Assembly: GCA_021777685.1 (NCBI GenBank)
Contig: JAJYDH010000316.1
Span: 1 to 7,740 of the forward strand
Source of the DNA: Planctomycetota bacterium
Lineage (GTDB): Bacteria; Planctomycetota; Planctomycetia; Isosphaerales; Isosphaeraceae
Direction of reading: 5' to 3'
DNA: 7,740 bases
Shown here in pieces: positions 1-5,169 of the stretch. Each line of letters begins with the position of its first letter. Within the stretch, counting starts at the first letter, position 1. A model generated the notes under the pieces. The model searched no databases and was not told the origin of the DNA. It saw only the letters and a program-made list of their open reading frames with translations. A program made the translations under genes and the position numbers.

Positions 1-906
1 GAACTTGCAGCCGCCGAACTGGTGCTGGTTCGAATTGGGCGGGACGATCGTGTTGAACAGGCTATAGGCCATGATCCCGGAGATCCACTGGCTGCCCGTC
101 GAGCCGAAGACGCTGCCCGAATTGGTCGCGCCCTGACTCTGGAGGGATTGGGCGCACGCCTGGACGGCCGCGTTCACGGCGGTGAGGTTGGTCCTCGCGT
201 CCGAGAGGACGGCGCTCGGGTCGCCGGTCGAGACGCTGGTGATGCTGTTGCCCCGATACCCGTTGCTCTGGTCGTTGCCGGCCAGCGACTCGGTGTAGGC
301 GATGGTGTTGGACGAGCCGTCGATGACGGAATTCAGGCCATTGGAGACGCAATAGAAGAAGAGCCCGGTCCCCTGGAACGGCTGGGTCGTGGGATTCCCG
401 TTGATGCCGGGCGAATAAGGCGGCAGGGCGGTCGTCCCCTGCTGATAGAGGGTGGTCGTCCCCATGCACCCATAATAGCTGTTGATGTTGTCGCGGAGGG
501 TGGCCACGTTCGGGTCGGACGGGCAGAGGTAGACCTTGAACTCGGTCTGGTAGGCCGTCAAGTTCGGGCCGGTGCTGGGGTTGGGGTCGATCGAGAAGTT
601 GATCGAGTTGTAGACGGCCCCTCCTTCGATGAACTGGGCCATCGCCGCCTGGGGGCCATACCCGGACCAGCCGGTCCCGCCCGCGGGGGAGACCGCCTGT
701 CCCATCGGGAACACGTTGTTGCTGCTGTGGTAATTGTGCAGCGCCAGGCCGATCTGCTTCAGGTTGTTGGTGCACTGGGCGCGACGCGCGGCCTCGCGCG
801 CGGCCTGGACGGCGGGGAGCAGCAGGGCGATCAACACGGCGATGATGGCGATCACCACGAGCAGTTCGATCAAGGTGAAGGCGCGACGGGGCTTCTGATG
901 AAGCAC
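1..906 (-). CDS. DUF1559 family protein with type II pseudopilin N-terminus (3' end cut by window)
   Basis: The gene reads leftward from a GTG at 906-904 and runs off the window after 302 codons without a stop. The N-terminus is short and basic (MLHQKPRRA) followed by FTLIELLVV and a hydrophobic helix to about residue 31: a prepilin-peptidase (type IV pilin/type II secretion pseudopilin) signal, with predicted cleavage A9|F10 and Glu at mature position +5. Next come AAREAARRAQCTNNLKQ and GLALHNYHSSNNVFPMG, the hallmark of the DUF1559 (SBP_bac_10-like) family, and KVYLCPSDPN near residue 127. The usual family C-terminus (HPGG...DGSVRF) would lie beyond position 1. No in-frame ATG exists upstream. 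GGGAG eight bases before the GTG is a good ribosome binding site, so GTG is the start. Family function is unknown; members are presumed exported and processed like pseudopilins. Planctomycete genomes carry many copies. Identity is secure, role is not. Confidence 0.93.
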   Translation of the reverse strand, partial: MLHQKPRRAFTLIELLVVIAIIAVLIALLLPAVQAAREAARRAQCTNNLKQIGLALHNYHSSNNVFPMGQAVSPAGGTGWSGYGPQAAMAQFIEGGAVYNSINFSIDPNPSTGPNLTAYQTEFKVYLCPSDPNVATLRDNINSYYGCMGTTTLYQQGTTALPPYSPGINGNPTTQPFQGTGLFFYCVSNGLNSVIDGSSNTIAYTESLAGNDQSNGYRGNSITSVSTGDPSAVLSDARTNLTAVNAAVQACAQSLQSQGATNSGSVFGSTGSQWISGIMAYSLFNTIVPPNSNQHQFGGCKF

Positions 907-950
907 GGAGGGATCTCCCGAAACGAACCGCGAATTGTGAGCCCGGACGA

Positions 951-985
951 GGGAGAGGGATTCAGGGGGAGAGATCTGGGGAGAG
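951..985 (-). repeat. Three CTCTCCC repeats in the DUF1559 leader
   Basis: On the plus strand GGGAGAG occurs at 951-957, 967-973 and 979-985, the last two within GGGGAGAG. Read on the gene's strand this is a CU-rich tract 45-80 bases upstream of the GTG start, and it could partly pair with the GGGAG ribosome binding site. Whether this is regulatory or only compositional is unknown. Confidence 0.35.
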
Positions 986-1009
986 TCAGACCGGATGAAT
1001 CTGGGCTTT

Positions 1010-1030
1010 GTCTAACTCTGGAAGTTAGAC
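1010..1030. promoter_or_regulatory. Perfect 8-bp dyad, operator-like
   Basis: GTCTAACT and AGTTAGAC form a perfect inverted repeat with a 5-base spacer (CTGGA), centred about 115 bp upstream of the DUF1559 start. The arms are AT-rich compared with the surroundings. There is no adjacent T-run on either strand, so an operator or leader stem-loop is more likely than a terminator. On the minus strand a weak TTGAGC-N18-TCTAAC promoter match would place its -10 inside one arm, which would suit repressor binding. That part is speculative. Confidence 0.4.
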
Positions 1031-1166
1031 GGTAGGATCGTAAGAGCGCTCAATCACGCCGTCAAGGAGGGAATCGACGAATTCGGCGAAAATCGGACAG
1101 TGGACGAATGCATCATGGCATTTCCGACGACGGAACCGGAGAGGCTGGCCCTCGACGGGGCAACAA

Positions 1167-1315
1167 GGCTTTGAACCAAATTCGTGCCGCTGAGGCTGCG
1201 CATGCGAGGATGGGGAGGATAGAACATTAGAGATTTCAAACTTCAAATGTCAGATCTTTCATCTCCACCAGAGGTCCATAACTCGCCTCAGCGTCTCAAA
1301 ACTAGGTGCAAAGCC
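1167..1315. repeat. Long imperfect palindrome, about 149 bp (MITE-like or structured RNA)
   Basis: The two halves are inverted copies of each other around a centre at 1240/1241. Outer arms GGCTTTG (1167-1173) and CAAAGCC (1309-1315) pair perfectly, followed by partial pairing of 1175-1182 with 1300-1307. After a small asymmetric bulge, CGCTGAGGC (1188-1196) pairs with GCCTCAGCG (1285-1293). From there to the centre the same register continues without gaps: I count 31 Watson-Crick plus 4 wobble pairs over the 53 positions 1188-1240, well above the roughly one quarter expected by chance. Pairing may extend outward to about 1155/1328 with one more base shift. No coding potential is evident and no clear target-site duplication is visible. 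It could be a miniature inverted-repeat element, the remnant of two head-to-head repeats, or a hairpin RNA. Confidence 0.6.
1226..1253 (-). promoter_or_regulatory. Candidate sigma70-like promoter at the palindrome apex
   Basis: On the minus strand CTGACA (1253-1248) and TCTAAT (1231-1226) match TTGACA and TATAAT at five of six bases each, with a 16-base spacer. It would give a leader of about 310 bases for the DUF1559 gene, including the 1010-1030 dyad. It sits at the AT-rich apex of the long palindrome, so its promoter-like look may be incidental. Confidence 0.25.
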
Positions 1316-1366
1316 ATGCGGCGCCCGTGCCGCCTCCGGGAAGGGGGGCCACTCCGGTCGGTCGAC

Positions 1367-1393
1367 AAAAAAAGCCGCCGGGGGGCCGGCGGC
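1367..1393 (-). terminator. Intrinsic terminator of the DksA-like gene
   Basis: In the minus-strand transcript GCCGCCGG pairs with CCGGCGGC across a 4-base loop and is followed at once by seven U residues. It begins about 40 bases after the stop codon. This is a textbook Rho-independent terminator. Confidence 0.88.
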
Positions 1394-1402
1394 CTTCTTC
1401 GT

Positions 1403-1421
1403 CCCGACGGGGTCCGTCGGG
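1403..1421 (-). terminator. Second hairpin just after the DksA-like stop
   Basis: CCCGACGG and CCGTCGGG form a perfect 8-bp stem with a 3-base loop, 12 bases after the stop and 9 bases before the U-tailed terminator hairpin. It lacks its own U-run, so it probably acts as an upstream helper or 3'-end stabilising stem for the terminator at 1367-1393. Confidence 0.55.
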
Positions 1422-1433
1422 CATCGTTGCGAT

Positions 1434-1919
1434 TCAGCGACCGGACTCGCTCAGGTCCATCTCGAAGTCGCTCAGCTTGATGTCGGCCTCGGAGCCGTCG
1501 TCGTGCAGGTTCTTGTCGTACATCTTCGCCCAGCGCTGGTCCTCGGGGGTCCGGCCGTAGGCCTGGCCGTGCCGCTCGTTCTCGCGCTGGCAGTCGATGC
1601 AAGAGTTGGTATAAGGCAGGGCGTTGAGCCTCGCCTCGGCGATCTTGCCGCCGCAGAACTCGCAACGGCCGTAGACGCCGTCGACGATCCGTTGCAGGGC
1701 GTGCTCGATCTGGCCGAGTTCCCGGCTCTCGATCTCGACGATCTGCGAGCTGATCTCGTCGTTGGCGGTATCCACGGCGGCGTCGACGCTGTCGCCGACG
1801 ACGTTGAGGGCGGCGAATTCACGATACGCGTCGAGGTCTCCGGCGAGGGCCTTTCTCAGGGCATCTCGGCGGGCGACCAGCCGCGAGTGGAGTCGGAGCA
1901 AAGCGTCTTTGCGGGCCAA
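1434..1919 (-). CDS. TraR/DksA family zinc-finger transcriptional regulator
   Basis: This 161-residue protein is close to the length of E. coli DksA. An N-terminal coiled-coil region (about 1-80) carries D43-S-V-D46-A-A48, matching the DxxDxA motif that DksA places at the coiled-coil tip inside the RNA polymerase secondary channel. Residues 82-110 hold a canonical C4 zinc finger, CEFC-x17-CIDC (Cys86, 89, 107, 110), with the family's YGxCExCG and LxAxPxxxxCIDC context. A further 50 residues end in an acidic tail (about 140-159). Family knowledge says such proteins bind RNA polymerase and, often with (p)ppGpp, tune promoters; the intact tip motif suggests an active factor, not just a zinc-finger relative. 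The start is TTG, supported by GGAGG six bases upstream and no in-frame ATG nearby. It is flanked by long gaps and its own terminator, so it is probably monocistronic. Confidence 0.93.
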   Translation of the reverse strand: MARKDALLRLHSRLVARRDALRKALAGDLDAYREFAALNVVGDSVDAAVDTANDEISSQIVEIESRELGQIEHALQRIVDGVYGRCEFCGGKIAEARLNALPYTNSCIDCQRENERHGQAYGRTPEDQRWAKMYDKNLHDDGSEADIKLSDFEMDLSESGR

Positions 1920-2139
1920 GTTACACCTCCAGGTGTGCTTCGCGGCGGGACGACGGTGGCCGGTGGGAGACCGTTGGGCCGCTCGATAGTCTGAAAACCG
2001 AACCTTCCCGATCGCGAATGAACCCGCATCTCTCGAAGATTAATGGTCGATCGGGCTCAACCACCATTCCTTGCGGCCCGGTTTGTATCTCGACGTTGCA
2101 GGGTCGAGGATGACCCGGTTCACTCCCGCTATCAAGCAC

Positions 2140-2167
2140 ATTATGCGCCATGGGCAAGAGGGGCCAA
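2140..2167 (-). promoter_or_regulatory. Possible promoter of the DksA-like gene
   Basis: On the minus strand TTGGCC (2167-2162), a 16-base spacer and CATAAT (2145-2140) give a moderate sigma70-like match with a good -10 hexamer. The same place also offers a sigma54-like arrangement, TGGC with GG-N10-GC spacing ending in TGCT. At most one is real; neither is strong evidence alone. Transcription would start about 215 bases before the TTG start codon. Confidence 0.3.
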
Positions 2168-2265
2168 CTTTTCCCCGTCGAGACAAGCATAGTACGTCGG
2201 CCGGACGCGAAAGTTTCCAGAAACCGTCACTTTTTTTCTTTGGACAACGCCGACGAGAAAAAGTT

Positions 2266-2317
2266 CCCACCTGACTGGATGGATGTACGAGAAAAATCCG
2301 GAATCGGGACAGGTGGG
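2266..2317 (-). terminator. Terminator-like hairpin after the BamE-like/TPR gene
   Basis: Starting two bases after the TAA stop, CCCACCTG pairs with CAGGTGGG, and the minus-strand transcript then reads AAC followed by five U residues. The 36-base loop is long but can fold further (GGAT 2281-2284 with ATCC 2296-2299). This would end the upstream operon before the DksA-like gene. It is weaker than the terminator at 1367-1393. Confidence 0.45.
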
Positions 2318-2319
2318 GC

Positions 2320-3837
2320 TTATTTTCGGTCGGAATAGTAGGCGGAGGCGCGGGGTTCGGTGGTCCCGGGTTCGAAAAGGAAGCGGATGACCTGCGTCGT
2401 CTTGCCGTTCTTGTAAATCCACAGCTCGACCGATTGGCCCTGCGAGGCCGACCGGACGATCAGGTCGGGCTTGCCCCCCAGGCGCGAGCGGACCTGGGCT
2501 CGGGTCAGTCCCTTGAGCGACTCGCCTTCCTCCGCCGGGGCCGCGCCCTGGGCAGGCCGGTCGGCCTTCTCAGGTGGGGCCGAGGCGCCCGAGTTGGGGT
2601 CGTACCAGCCGTCGTCGCCCTTGCGGAAGCCCATCCGGAGGAAGGCGTCGACCGCCGACCTTGACTGGGGATCGAGCTCCAGGGCCTCGCGGAGTAGCTC
2701 GGCGGCGGTCGCCCGGTCTCCGAGGAGCTTGTCGTAGCTGGCGGCCAGGAGGATTCGCCCCTCAGCGTCGCTGGTGCTCACACGGTTCTTGCGACGGTCG
2801 GCCAGCCAGGCTCGGACCAGCCGCGTGGCCCGGTCGTCCTCCCCCTGATCGCGGAATTTCCGGGCGAGATCCTCGACCTCGGCCTGGCGCATCGAGGCGA
2901 CCCGGGCCTCGGCCTCGGCCAGCCCTCGCCTCCGGAGCCGGTCGGCGAGGTCGGGCCGGTCGGGAAGGCGCTCGCGGGCGATCTCCGAGAGCCTGGACGC
3001 ATCCGTCGGCGTGGCCTCGACTTGCCGCTCCAGCGAGCGCTGAATTGTATCGGCCAGGAGCCGGCGGTCGAGCCCGGCGCGGACGGCCTCGGGGGCGTCC
3101 CGATAGGTAGCGGCGGGGTCCTTGGCGTAGGCGTCGACCGAGGCCGGATCGGCGGCGGCCGACGCCTTGGGATCGTCGGAGGCCGGCAGGGTCGTCCGGA
3201 TCTGCTCGGCCAGGGCGTCAAGCTCGGCGGGGGCGATCGCCCTCGACAGTCGGTCGCGGAACCCCCGATGAGCCAGAGCGTTGCGCAACGATTCCGGGAC
3301 CGGACGGCGGGCGGCCTTGGTGGCCAGGGCGAGGTTGTCGGCTTCGGGCCGGGCGGCCTCGGTCCAGAGCGATTCTCCCTCCAGCTCGACGCCCCGGGCC
3401 TCCAGCTTCGGGTCGTTCAGCTCCTTGCCCCGGCGTTCCGCCCAGAGGGCCCAGGTCCGCTTGCCCGGGAAGTCGTCCGGCCGGAGTTTGGCGACCTCGC
3501 GATCGAGCCGGATGAGGTCGGCCGGCAGCATCTCGATCGCCAGAACATCGAAGACCAGCCGCCCTTCGTCCGATTTCAGCGTCCCCAGGACCCGGGCGTT
3601 GGGCTCGGAGGGAGAACGGGCGAATTTCAAGCGAGGCGGGAGCCGGAACGGGATCTCGGTCCGCTTGAAGACCAGTTCGTCGTACCCCTGCCCTCGCTTC
3701 GATTCGAGAAAGAACCGGACCCGGTCGTCGACGACCAGCTCGCGACCGACCAGCTCGGGGCGGCGGGCCAGGTCGGCCGGCTCGACGAAATCCGGCCCCG
3801 CCCCGAGGGCCGCGAGGAGGAGGATGCTGGAGATCAA
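2320..3837 (-). CDS. Exported protein with TPR-like hairpin and BamE/SmpA-like C-terminus
   Basis: No known named gene is recognised. I choose the TTG at 3837-3835, giving 505 residues: it overlaps the upstream stop as TTGA and has GAGGAG eight bases before it, whereas the in-frame GTG at 3933 would overlap the upstream gene by about 100 bases. Residues 1-14 (MISSILLLAALGAG) resemble a short signal peptide lacking a charged start. Residues 22-105 form a beta-rich module beginning GRELVVDDRVRFF. Residues 106-355 are charged, Ala/Arg-rich and probably helical. Residues 358-402 look like one TPR (LLREALELDPQSRSAVDAFL) ending in GFRKGDDGWY. A Pro/Ala linker precedes residues 441-505, where GLTRAQVRSRLGGKPD, WIYKNG and a final beta strand resemble the BamE/SmpA/OmlA fold. 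That fold is known from outer-membrane assembly lipoproteins but also occurs in unrelated envelope proteins. There is no lipobox here, so a BAM role is not implied. Likely co-translated with its upstream neighbour. Confidence 0.85.
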   Translation of the reverse strand: MISSILLLAALGAGPDFVEPADLARRPELVGRELVVDDRVRFFLESKRGQGYDELVFKRTEIPFRLPPRLKFARSPSEPNARVLGTLKSDEGRLVFDVLAIEMLPADLIRLDREVAKLRPDDFPGKRTWALWAERRGKELNDPKLEARGVELEGESLWTEAARPEADNLALATKAARRPVPESLRNALAHRGFRDRLSRAIAPAELDALAEQIRTTLPASDDPKASAAADPASVDAYAKDPAATYRDAPEAVRAGLDRRLLADTIQRSLERQVEATPTDASRLSEIARERLPDRPDLADRLRRRGLAEAEARVASMRQAEVEDLARKFRDQGEDDRATRLVRAWLADRRKNRVSTSDAEGRILLAASYDKLLGDRATAAELLREALELDPQSRSAVDAFLRMGFRKGDDGWYDPNSGASAPPEKADRPAQGAAPAEEGESLKGLTRAQVRSRLGGKPDLIVRSASQGQSVELWIYKNGKTTQVIRFLFEPGTTEPRASAYYSDRK

Positions 3838-5117
3838 GGCTCGGGCTCCTCGGACGAGGGCCAGTCGATCGCCTCCAGCGCCTTCGGGTGGAGGATGAAG
3901 ACGCCGCTGTCGGGCTCGAAGCGGACGACCCACTCGCTGGTCGCCAGGTCCAGCTCGACCGACCTGTACCGGGCGCCGAACGGGCCTCTCTCGCCGACCT
4001 TGGGCTGGGCCAGCTCGAAGAGTCGGAACCCCGTAAGATCAATTCTCCCGTGACCTTCGGGCTTTGGCCCCCGGCCAAAGTAGATCGGGTAATCGACCCG
4101 ATATGCCGAGCCGGGCCGGGCGGGGTCGGGGACGTCGGAGATCGGGGCGTCGATGATGACCGATCGGCCCTTGTAGTGGGCGGCGAACCTGGAGGGCCAC
4201 TCCTTGGGGTCGCAAGTCCTGGCCTCCTCGACCATCTCGGCGATCCCAGCCGGGGCGCGGTCGGCGAAGATCGCCGCTTCCAGGGCCCCGTGGCGGATCG
4301 ACTCCGCCCCTTCGAATCGCCCGCCCAGGGCATTCACGGCGTCGGCCGCCTCGGCGAGGAGCTTCTTGGCGGCGTCGAACTCGCCCGCGTCGAGCTTCTT
4401 CAGGCCCTCGGCCCGGCCGATCTCGGCGATCTGCGGGAGTTCGTCGAGCCGCTGACGCCGCCAGCGGGCCGCGACGGCGCCCACGACCAGCACCGCCGCC
4501 GCCGCGACCAGCAGCGCGTTCCGATGCCCCCAGGCCCACTCCTGGAGGCTCGGCCGCGGGGCGGCCGGGACCTTCGGGCCCGTCGCGGGGCCTGGCGCCT
4601 GGATCGGCCCGCCCGGGGCGGTTCCCCGAGGCTCGGAATTCGGGGGCTTCCGCGGCGACTTCGGCGGACCCTGGGCGACGGGCCTCGGGGCCGCAACCTC
4701 TTTCGGGACTTCGGGCTCGGTCGGGATCTCGTCGACCCAGTCGATCTCCGCCTCGGGCTGGTCGGGGGCCTCGAACGAGGCGACCGGGTCGGTCAGGGCG
4801 TGCGGGTCATCCTCGACGTACGCCTCCTCGACGGCGGCGGCCACCCTCGATCGGGCGGGGGTCGCCGGCTCGGGCGGCTCGGGCAGCGGGCTCCTGGGGA
4901 GGACGAAGATCCCCTCGCCGCAGGTCGGGCAGCGCAGGGCCTGATAGCCCTCGGTCCGCCGGCCCTGGAGGCGATGCCCCTCCGAGCAGGCGGCGTTGTA
5001 ATACTGGGCCCGGGACGGGGGCGCCGTCGCCCAGCCCTGCATCATCGATTTGGCCCGACCCAGCAGTCCCAACGGTGCTCGACTCCCGGACGGTGGCCGA
5101 CGGACGCCGGCGGACAT
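3834..5117 (-). CDS. Zinc-ribbon, single-TM protein with TPR-like and beta-rich C-terminal region
   Basis: This protein of 427 residues belongs to no family I can name. Residues 44-66 hold C-x3-H and CPTC (Cys44, His48, Cys63, Cys66), a probable small zinc ribbon ending GEGIFVLP. Residues 75-190 are a low-complexity Pro/Ala/Glu linker. Residues 201-217 are one hydrophobic segment (ALLVAAAAVLVVGAVAA) followed by RWRRQR. Residues 230-300 are helical and TPR-like (GLKKLDAGEFDAAKKLLAEA). Residues 310-420 form a beta-rich module beginning GRSVIID, comparable to the N-terminal module of the next gene. Topology is unclear because the basic cluster follows the TM. The ATG at 5117 is the farthest start; codons 1-24 use weaker third positions than the rest, so the ATG pair at 5045/5042 (MMQGWATAPP) is a serious alternative that keeps the zinc ribbon. 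The stop overlaps the TTG of the next gene, implying translational coupling. Confidence 0.85.
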   Translation of the reverse strand: MSAGVRRPPSGSRAPLGLLGRAKSMMQGWATAPPSRAQYYNAACSEGHRLQGRRTEGYQALRCPTCGEGIFVLPRSPLPEPPEPATPARSRVAAAVEEAYVEDDPHALTDPVASFEAPDQPEAEIDWVDEIPTEPEVPKEVAAPRPVAQGPPKSPRKPPNSEPRGTAPGGPIQAPGPATGPKVPAAPRPSLQEWAWGHRNALLVAAAAVLVVGAVAARWRRQRLDELPQIAEIGRAEGLKKLDAGEFDAAKKLLAEAADAVNALGGRFEGAESIRHGALEAAIFADRAPAGIAEMVEEARTCDPKEWPSRFAAHYKGRSVIIDAPISDVPDPARPGSAYRVDYPIYFGRGPKPEGHGRIDLTGFRLFELAQPKVGERGPFGARYRSVELDLATSEWVVRFEPDSGVFILHPKALEAIDWPSSEEPEP

Positions 5118-5140
5118 GGGCCCCCGACGGATGTCCTATC

Positions 5141-5169
5141 ATTATCGGGCCCGGCCGACCGGCGGTCAA
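5141..5169 (-). promoter_or_regulatory. Strong sigma70-like promoter before the zinc-ribbon gene
   Basis: On the minus strand TTGACC (5169-5164) and GATAAT (5146-5141) each match consensus at five of six positions with the ideal 17-base spacer. The -35 starts right after the stop codon of the upstream gene. Expected transcription start is near 5134, giving a 17-base leader for the ATG at 5117 or about 90 bases for that at 5045. An AT-rich match of this quality is unusual in such GC-rich DNA, so it probably drives 5117-2320 as a two-gene operon. Confidence 0.55.

Larger units (their letters stand above)
907..1433. other. Intergenic region, 527 bp, structured
   Basis: I see no credible gene between the DUF1559 start and the stop of the DksA-like gene. 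Base composition is visibly less GC-rich than in the flanking genes. The stretch holds, from right to left, two terminator-type hairpins of the DksA-like gene (1367-1421), a long imperfect palindrome (1167-1315), a perfect 8-bp dyad (1010-1030) and a CU-rich leader with repeated CTCTCCC (minus sense, 951-985). Two short overlapping minus-strand frames (1025-1246 and 1054-1239) start at TTG codons without a ribosome binding site, have relaxed third positions and match nothing I recognise. The end of the first looks slightly protein-like, so a decayed gene remnant cannot be excluded. Confidence 0.7.
1920..2319. other. Intergenic region, 400 bp, upstream of the DksA-like gene
   Basis: I find no credible gene here. 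Short open frames on both strands overlap each other, lack ribosome binding sites and have no recognisable products; the region is noticeably richer in A/T than the genes on either side. It contains a terminator-like hairpin directly after the 2320-3837 gene, a possible promoter near 2140-2167 and a stem candidate CCCGATCG (2007-2014) with CGATCGGG (2048-2055) in what would be the leader of the DksA-like gene. A long leader of about 210 bases is implied if that promoter is right. Confidence 0.65.

Noticed and set aside
62..775. Minus-strand frame of 237 codons inside the DUF1559 gene
   Set aside because: It is an alternative frame of the same strand; its product is Arg/Gln/Pro-rich without any family signature, while the correct frame has FTLIELL and NNLKQ.
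22..1035. Long plus-strand open frame
   Set aside because: It is antisense to the DUF1559 gene, whose pseudopilin signal and family motifs are clear on the minus strand, and its product is low-complexity Gly/Arg/Val-rich.
1199..1206. CGCATGCG 8-bp palindrome as an operator
   Set aside because: It lies inside the larger palindrome and is short enough to arise by chance in GC-rich DNA.
1025..1246. Small minus-strand open frames at 1025-1246 and 1054-1239
   Set aside because: TTG starts without ribosome binding sites, weak third-position bias, mutual overlap in different frames and overlap with the long palindrome. A gene remnant is possible but unsupported.
3838..3933. Upstream GTG extension of the BamE-like gene
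   Set aside because: The extra 32 residues are Arg-rich, lie wholly inside the upstream gene in another frame, and hide the hydrophobic N-terminus; the TTG at 3837 has a ribosome binding site.
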